Origin: Campylobacterales bacterium
Lineage (GTDB): Bacteria; Campylobacterota; Campylobacteria; Campylobacterales; QNZT01
DNA: 9,038 nt
Reading direction: 5' to 3'
Assembly (NCBI GenBank): GCA_027055005.1
Contig: JALUNR010000130.1
Coordinates: forward strand, 1-9,038
This document shows, in pieces, positions 6,585 through 9,038 of this stretch. Made by a program: the position numbers and the translations under genes. Each line of letters begins with the position of its first letter. Position 1 is the stretch's first letter. Under the pieces are notes generated by a model that saw only the letters and a list, made by a program, of their open reading frames with translations, was not told where the DNA came from and made no database searches.

Positions 6585-7352
6585 ATGATACTAAGAAGTC
6601 TAATCTTAACAGCTTTGATTTTTGTTTTTACAGCTTGTTCTCATTCACCTTATACTGGCAGGAAACAGTTGATATTAGTTTCACCATCCCAAGAGATGCA
6701 AATGGGATTACAGGCTGAGAGGCAAATCCTTACCCATCAGCCAATAAGTCATAATCCAAGGTTAAATGCAATGGTTAGAAATGTTGGTGCAAGGATAGCA
6801 AGGGCTGCAAATAAGCCAAATTATCACTGGGAATTTCATGTGATAAATTCAAATCAAGTAAATGCTTTTTGTTTACCAGGTGGTAAGATTTTTGTTTATA
6901 CAGGACTTTTTAAAGTTGTAAAAAATGAAAATGAACTTGCTATTGTTTTAGGTCATGAAGTAGCTCATGCAATAGCTAGGCATGGAGCAGAGAGAGTTAG
7001 TATGATGGAACTTGGAGATATTGCAAAGCAAGTTGCCCAAAGAGCTGCAGGACCAAAGTATCAAAATATGATAAATCAAGCTTATGGTATTGGCGCAAAT
7101 TATGGAATATTTTTACCATATAGTAGAAAATTTGAATATGAAGCCGATGAAATAGGACTTTATTTAGCAGCAAAAGCTGGATATGATCCAAGAGTTGCGA
7201 TAGAGTTTTGGAATAAAATGCGACAAATGTCTCAAAGTATGAGAAAGCCACCAGAGTTTGCCTCAACTCATCCTAGTGATATTCATAGGATTCAAAGATT
7301 ACAAGCTATTATGCCAAGAGCAGTAGCTATATATAATCAATCAAGAAGATAA
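6585..7352 (+). CDS. M48 family metalloprotease, lipoprotein (LoiP/Oma1-like)
   Basis: Zinc endopeptidase expected at the periplasmic face of an envelope membrane, in the group that degrades misfolded outer-membrane proteins. The 255-aa product opens with a lipoprotein signal: hydrophobic residues 3-16, then a lipobox FTAC with Cys18 as the lipidated residue. The mature start SPYTGRKQLILVS is the classic opening of this family. The zinc site is complete: HEVAH at 124-128 with Glu125 catalytic, and the third ligand Glu186 in FEYEADEIGLYLAAKAGYD. Also present are NAFCLPGGKIFVYTGL at 93-108 and STHP at 227-230. Length matches single-domain members such as E. coli LoiP (about 250 aa), without the TPR repeats of BepA. 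AGGAG at 6574-6578 fixes the start. Codon use looks richer in G/C than the gene before it. The menG gene begins 9 nt downstream, so co-transcription is likely. Confidence 0.93.
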   Translation: MILRSLILTALIFVFTACSHSPYTGRKQLILVSPSQEMQMGLQAERQILTHQPISHNPRLNAMVRNVGARIARAANKPNYHWEFHVINSNQVNAFCLPGGKIFVYTGLFKVVKNENELAIVLGHEVAHAIARHGAERVSMMELGDIAKQVAQRAAGPKYQNMINQAYGIGANYGIFLPYSRKFEYEADEIGLYLAAKAGYDPRVAIEFWNKMRQMSQSMRKPPEFASTHPSDIHRIQRLQAIMPRAVAIYNQSRR

Positions 7353-7361
7353 AGGATAAGT

Positions 7362-8072
7362 TTGAATAAACAAGAAAAAATAGTTTCAATGTTCAATGAC
7401 ATTTCAAAAACTTATGATATAGCAAATAGAGTTTTAAGTTTTGGAGTTGATAGAAAATGGAGAGAGATAGCTTGTCAACAGTGTTTTGATATTTATGGGA
7501 AAAAGGATATCGAAAAGATAGTAGATGTTGCTTGTGGTACAGGTGATATGTGTGAAAATTGGGATAAATTTGCTATAAAGAACTCTATTGTTATTGAACA
7601 AATTATTGGAGCCGATCCCTCCGTAGGTATGTTGGAAGAAGCTAAGAAAAAAGATTTAAATGCTTCTTTTGTTGAAGCTGAAGCAAAGGATCTTCCTTTT
7701 AAAGATAATAGTGTTGATATACTTAGTATTTCTTATGGTCTTAGAAATGTAGTTGATAGGATTGAGGGACTTACAGAGTTTCATAGAGTTTTGAAAAAAG
7801 ATGGGATACTTGTTATTTTAGAATTTACAAAACTAAAAAAACAAACCTTGTTTTCCTATGCGAGAGATTTTTATATGAAAAATATTTTGCCTATTATAGG
7901 AGGATTATTGTCAAAAAATTTTTCAGCATATAACTATCTTCCAAATTCAATAGATAGTTTTTTAACGAAAGAAGACTTAGTAGAAGAGTTAAAAGAGGTT
8001 GGATTTGAAGTTTTAGAGGCTAAAGGTTACTCTATGGATATATCAACTCTTTTTATTGCTAGAAAAAAATAG
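7362..8072 (+). CDS. ubiE: Demethylmenaquinone methyltransferase (UbiE/MenG family)
   Basis: SAM-dependent C-methylation of demethylmenaquinone, the last step to menaquinone, at the inner face of the membrane. The 236-aa protein shows the family opening YDIANRVLSFGVDRKWRE at 18-35, SAM motif I VDVACGTGD at 54-62, GADPSVGML at 83-91, AEAKDLPF at 106-113 followed by SVDILSISYGLRNV at 117-130, and the post-motif RVLKKDGILVILEFTKL at 142-158. Length is normal (E. coli 251). Translation starts at TTG 7362, 9 nt after the protease stop and following AAGGAT at 7352-7357. No ATG occurs before residue 10, which is already inside the conserved opening, so TTG is well supported. Since Campylobacterota generally make menaquinone and not ubiquinone, the menaquinone role is inferred. 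Other menaquinone genes are not in the window. Confidence 0.93.
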   Translation: MNKQEKIVSMFNDISKTYDIANRVLSFGVDRKWREIACQQCFDIYGKKDIEKIVDVACGTGDMCENWDKFAIKNSIVIEQIIGADPSVGMLEEAKKKDLNASFVEAEAKDLPFKDNSVDILSISYGLRNVVDRIEGLTEFHRVLKKDGILVILEFTKLKKQTLFSYARDFYMKNILPIIGGLLSKNFSAYNYLPNSIDSFLTKEDLVEELKEVGFEVLEAKGYSMDISTLFIARKK

Positions 8073-8079
8073 ATTTTGT

Positions 8080-8784
8080 ATGAAAGTAGGGGATAAAATA
8101 TTTGCAAAAAATGCTAACTGGAAGTTTAGTGGTGATACTGTAAAAAACTTTGAAGAGCATATAAATCGTTCTATTCCTTATTATGAAGATGGACATGAAC
8201 TTATATTGAATTTGAGTGATTTTTTTATAAAAGATGATTCTATAGTTTATGAGTTAGGTTCATCTACTGGAAAACTTTCCTATTTATTAGCTAAAAAACA
8301 TAATTTTAGAGATGCAAAGTTTAAAGCAATAGAAATAGAAAATGATATGGTTAAAGAAGCCCAAAAAAGATATATTTTACAAAATCTTGAGTTTATTTGC
8401 GATGATATAAATACAACTGATTTAGAAAAATCGGATTTTATATCTTCTTATTATACAGTACAATTTATACATCCAAAGTTTAGACAAGAACTTATAAATA
8501 AAATATATAATGCGCTAGAATGGGGTGGAGCATTTATTATGTTTGAAAAAGTAAGAGCAAATGATGCAAGATTTCAAGATATTATTTCAACTCTGTATAT
8601 GGAGTATAAATTAGAAAATAATTATACCAGTGATGAAATTATATCTAAACAAAGAAGCTTAAAAGGAGTACTAGAACCTTTTTCATCAAATGCAAATATA
8701 GATATGTTAAAAAGAGCAGGATTTGTAGATATTTTAACTATTTTTAAATATTTAAATTTTGAAGGTATTTTAGCTATAAAGTAG
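8080..8784 (+). CDS. cmoA: Carboxy-S-adenosyl-L-methionine synthase CmoA (tRNA cmo5U34 pathway)
   Basis: CmoA converts SAM and prephenate to carboxy-SAM, which CmoB uses to make 5-carboxymethoxyuridine at tRNA position 34. The 234-aa product aligns along its length with E. coli CmoA (247 aa) from memory: DKIFAKNANWKFSGD near the start, NRSIPYY at 29-35, SAM motif VYELGSSTG at 56-64, VQFIHPKFRQELINKIYNAL at 127-146, WGGAFIMFEK at 148-157, NNYTSDEIISKQRSL at 180-194, then KRAGFVD and FNFE-like ends. Arg192 falls at E. coli Arg199, reported to hold the Cx-SAM carboxylate. ATG 8080, 7 nt after the menG stop, is preferred to an in-frame TTG at 8056 inside menG; neither has a strong ribosome site. 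cmoB is not in the window. A generic SAM methyltransferase of the same fold is the alternative. Its 3' end overlaps kdsA by 11 bp. Confidence 0.82.
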   Translation: MKVGDKIFAKNANWKFSGDTVKNFEEHINRSIPYYEDGHELILNLSDFFIKDDSIVYELGSSTGKLSYLLAKKHNFRDAKFKAIEIENDMVKEAQKRYILQNLEFICDDINTTDLEKSDFISSYYTVQFIHPKFRQELINKIYNALEWGGAFIMFEKVRANDARFQDIISTLYMEYKLENNYTSDEIISKQRSLKGVLEPFSSNANIDMLKRAGFVDILTIFKYLNFEGILAIK

Positions 8785-8935
8785 CCCCGATTTCCCTTAC
8801 TTTTTTTACTATTGCTTCTAATTCTTCTAAAGTTACCATATTGGGCCCATCACTTAGTGCATCATCAGGTGAGATGTGAGTTTCAAAGAAAAAACCTTCC
8901 AACTTAGGACATAAAATCACCAAGAATGCCTTCAT
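8774..8935 (-). pseudogene. kdsA: 3' end of kdsA (KDO-8-phosphate synthase), interrupted
   Basis: KdsA condenses phosphoenolpyruvate with arabinose-5-phosphate to make KDO-8-P for lipid A-core. The minus strand here encodes the family's C-terminus: EGFFFETHISPDDALSDGPN followed by MVTLEELEAIVKKVREIGATL and stop at 8774. Full proteins are about 265-280 aa. Going upstream, similarity fades near 8905: the frame continues as MKAFLVILCPKL where A-A-x-A-V-G-x-D is expected, and a TAA at 8945-8947 closes it. No other minus frame continues KdsA convincingly to 9038. So only about 40 residues are clearly KdsA. The gene may be broken by rearrangement or insertion, or the last bases may be poor or chimeric sequence at a contig end; the latter would leave a real, intact kdsA beyond the window. 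Family call is firm; pseudogene status is not. Confidence 0.6.
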
Positions 8936-9038
8936 TAAGGGATTTTAATTTAAAAAAAGGCACTACATTTGGTAAATTTTAAGTTATATTAAAGTTTGAT
9001 AGCTCTTTGGATTATAGGTACTTCCATAAGTTTATATA
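8912..9038. other. Unassigned terminal segment next to broken kdsA
   Basis: About 127 bases with stops in all six frames at short intervals and no recognisable product. The plus strand holds a short frame starting at ATG 8926 (MPSLRDFNLKKGTTFGKF, stop near 8982) and a hydrophobic open run from TTG 8996 to the edge (LIALWIIGTSISLY); the minus strand has MEVPIIQRAIKL. None is supported by a ribosome site or family match. Confidence 0.4.

Noticed and set aside
8056..8079. In-frame TTG start for cmoA inside menG
   Set aside because: It adds eight residues with no counterpart in E. coli CmoA as recalled and has no ribosome site; ATG 8080 just after the menG stop is simpler.
8996..9038. Hydrophobic open run (LIALWIIGTSISLY) at the right edge, possible start of a membrane protein
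   Set aside because: Only 14 codons, a TTG start with no ribosome site, and adjacent to sequence of doubtful integrity.

Overview
The window is strongly AT-rich chromosomal DNA with tightly packed genes, frequent stop/start overlaps, TTG start codons and A/T-rich promoters. The gene content (a long two-domain FliY, a TRC-type mnmA, proA, a menG/ubiE-type quinone methyltransferase, a CmoA homologue, and a KdsA C-terminus) points to a low-GC, flagellated, lipopolysaccharide-bearing, menaquinone-using member of the Campylobacterota (Arcobacter/Sulfurimonas-like). That placement is inference from gene types and composition, not from a database match.

Layout. (1) 1-1859, plus strand: the last codons of an upstream frame (probably fliM), then fliY and mnmA, closely joined. 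The mnmA start is odd: the conserved N-terminal strand lies upstream of the only available ATG, behind a good ribosome binding site, but with ATC where ATG is expected. (2) 1854-4965, minus strand: a four-gene run transcribed leftwards: a TM-anchored protein of unknown function, a TM-anchored coiled-coil protein, proA (proline synthesis) and an orphan OppF/DppF-like ATPase. Every junction is a 4-bp overlap, a 4-nt gap or a 26-bp overlap, so the run is probably one operon read from a promoter near 4996. (3) 4966-5173: a 208-bp divergent control region with -10 boxes on both strands. (4) 5174-6535, plus: a lysine-rich protein that looks like a degenerate CYTH-CHAD (polyphosphate/triphosphate-binding type) protein. 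(5) 6585-8784, plus: an M48 metalloprotease lipoprotein, a UbiE/MenG methyltransferase and a CmoA-type carboxy-SAM synthase, with gaps of 9 and 7 nt. (6) 8774-9038: the 3' end of kdsA on the minus strand, convergent with cmoA, whose similarity stops abruptly near 8905; the last ~130 bases fit no gene I recognise.

No rRNA, tRNA, CRISPR array, transposase or phage gene was seen. The window is mostly ordinary housekeeping. The points worth a second look are the mnmA start, the broken kdsA end, the eroded CYTH-CHAD protein, and the unknown two-gene membrane/coiled-coil pair ahead of proA.
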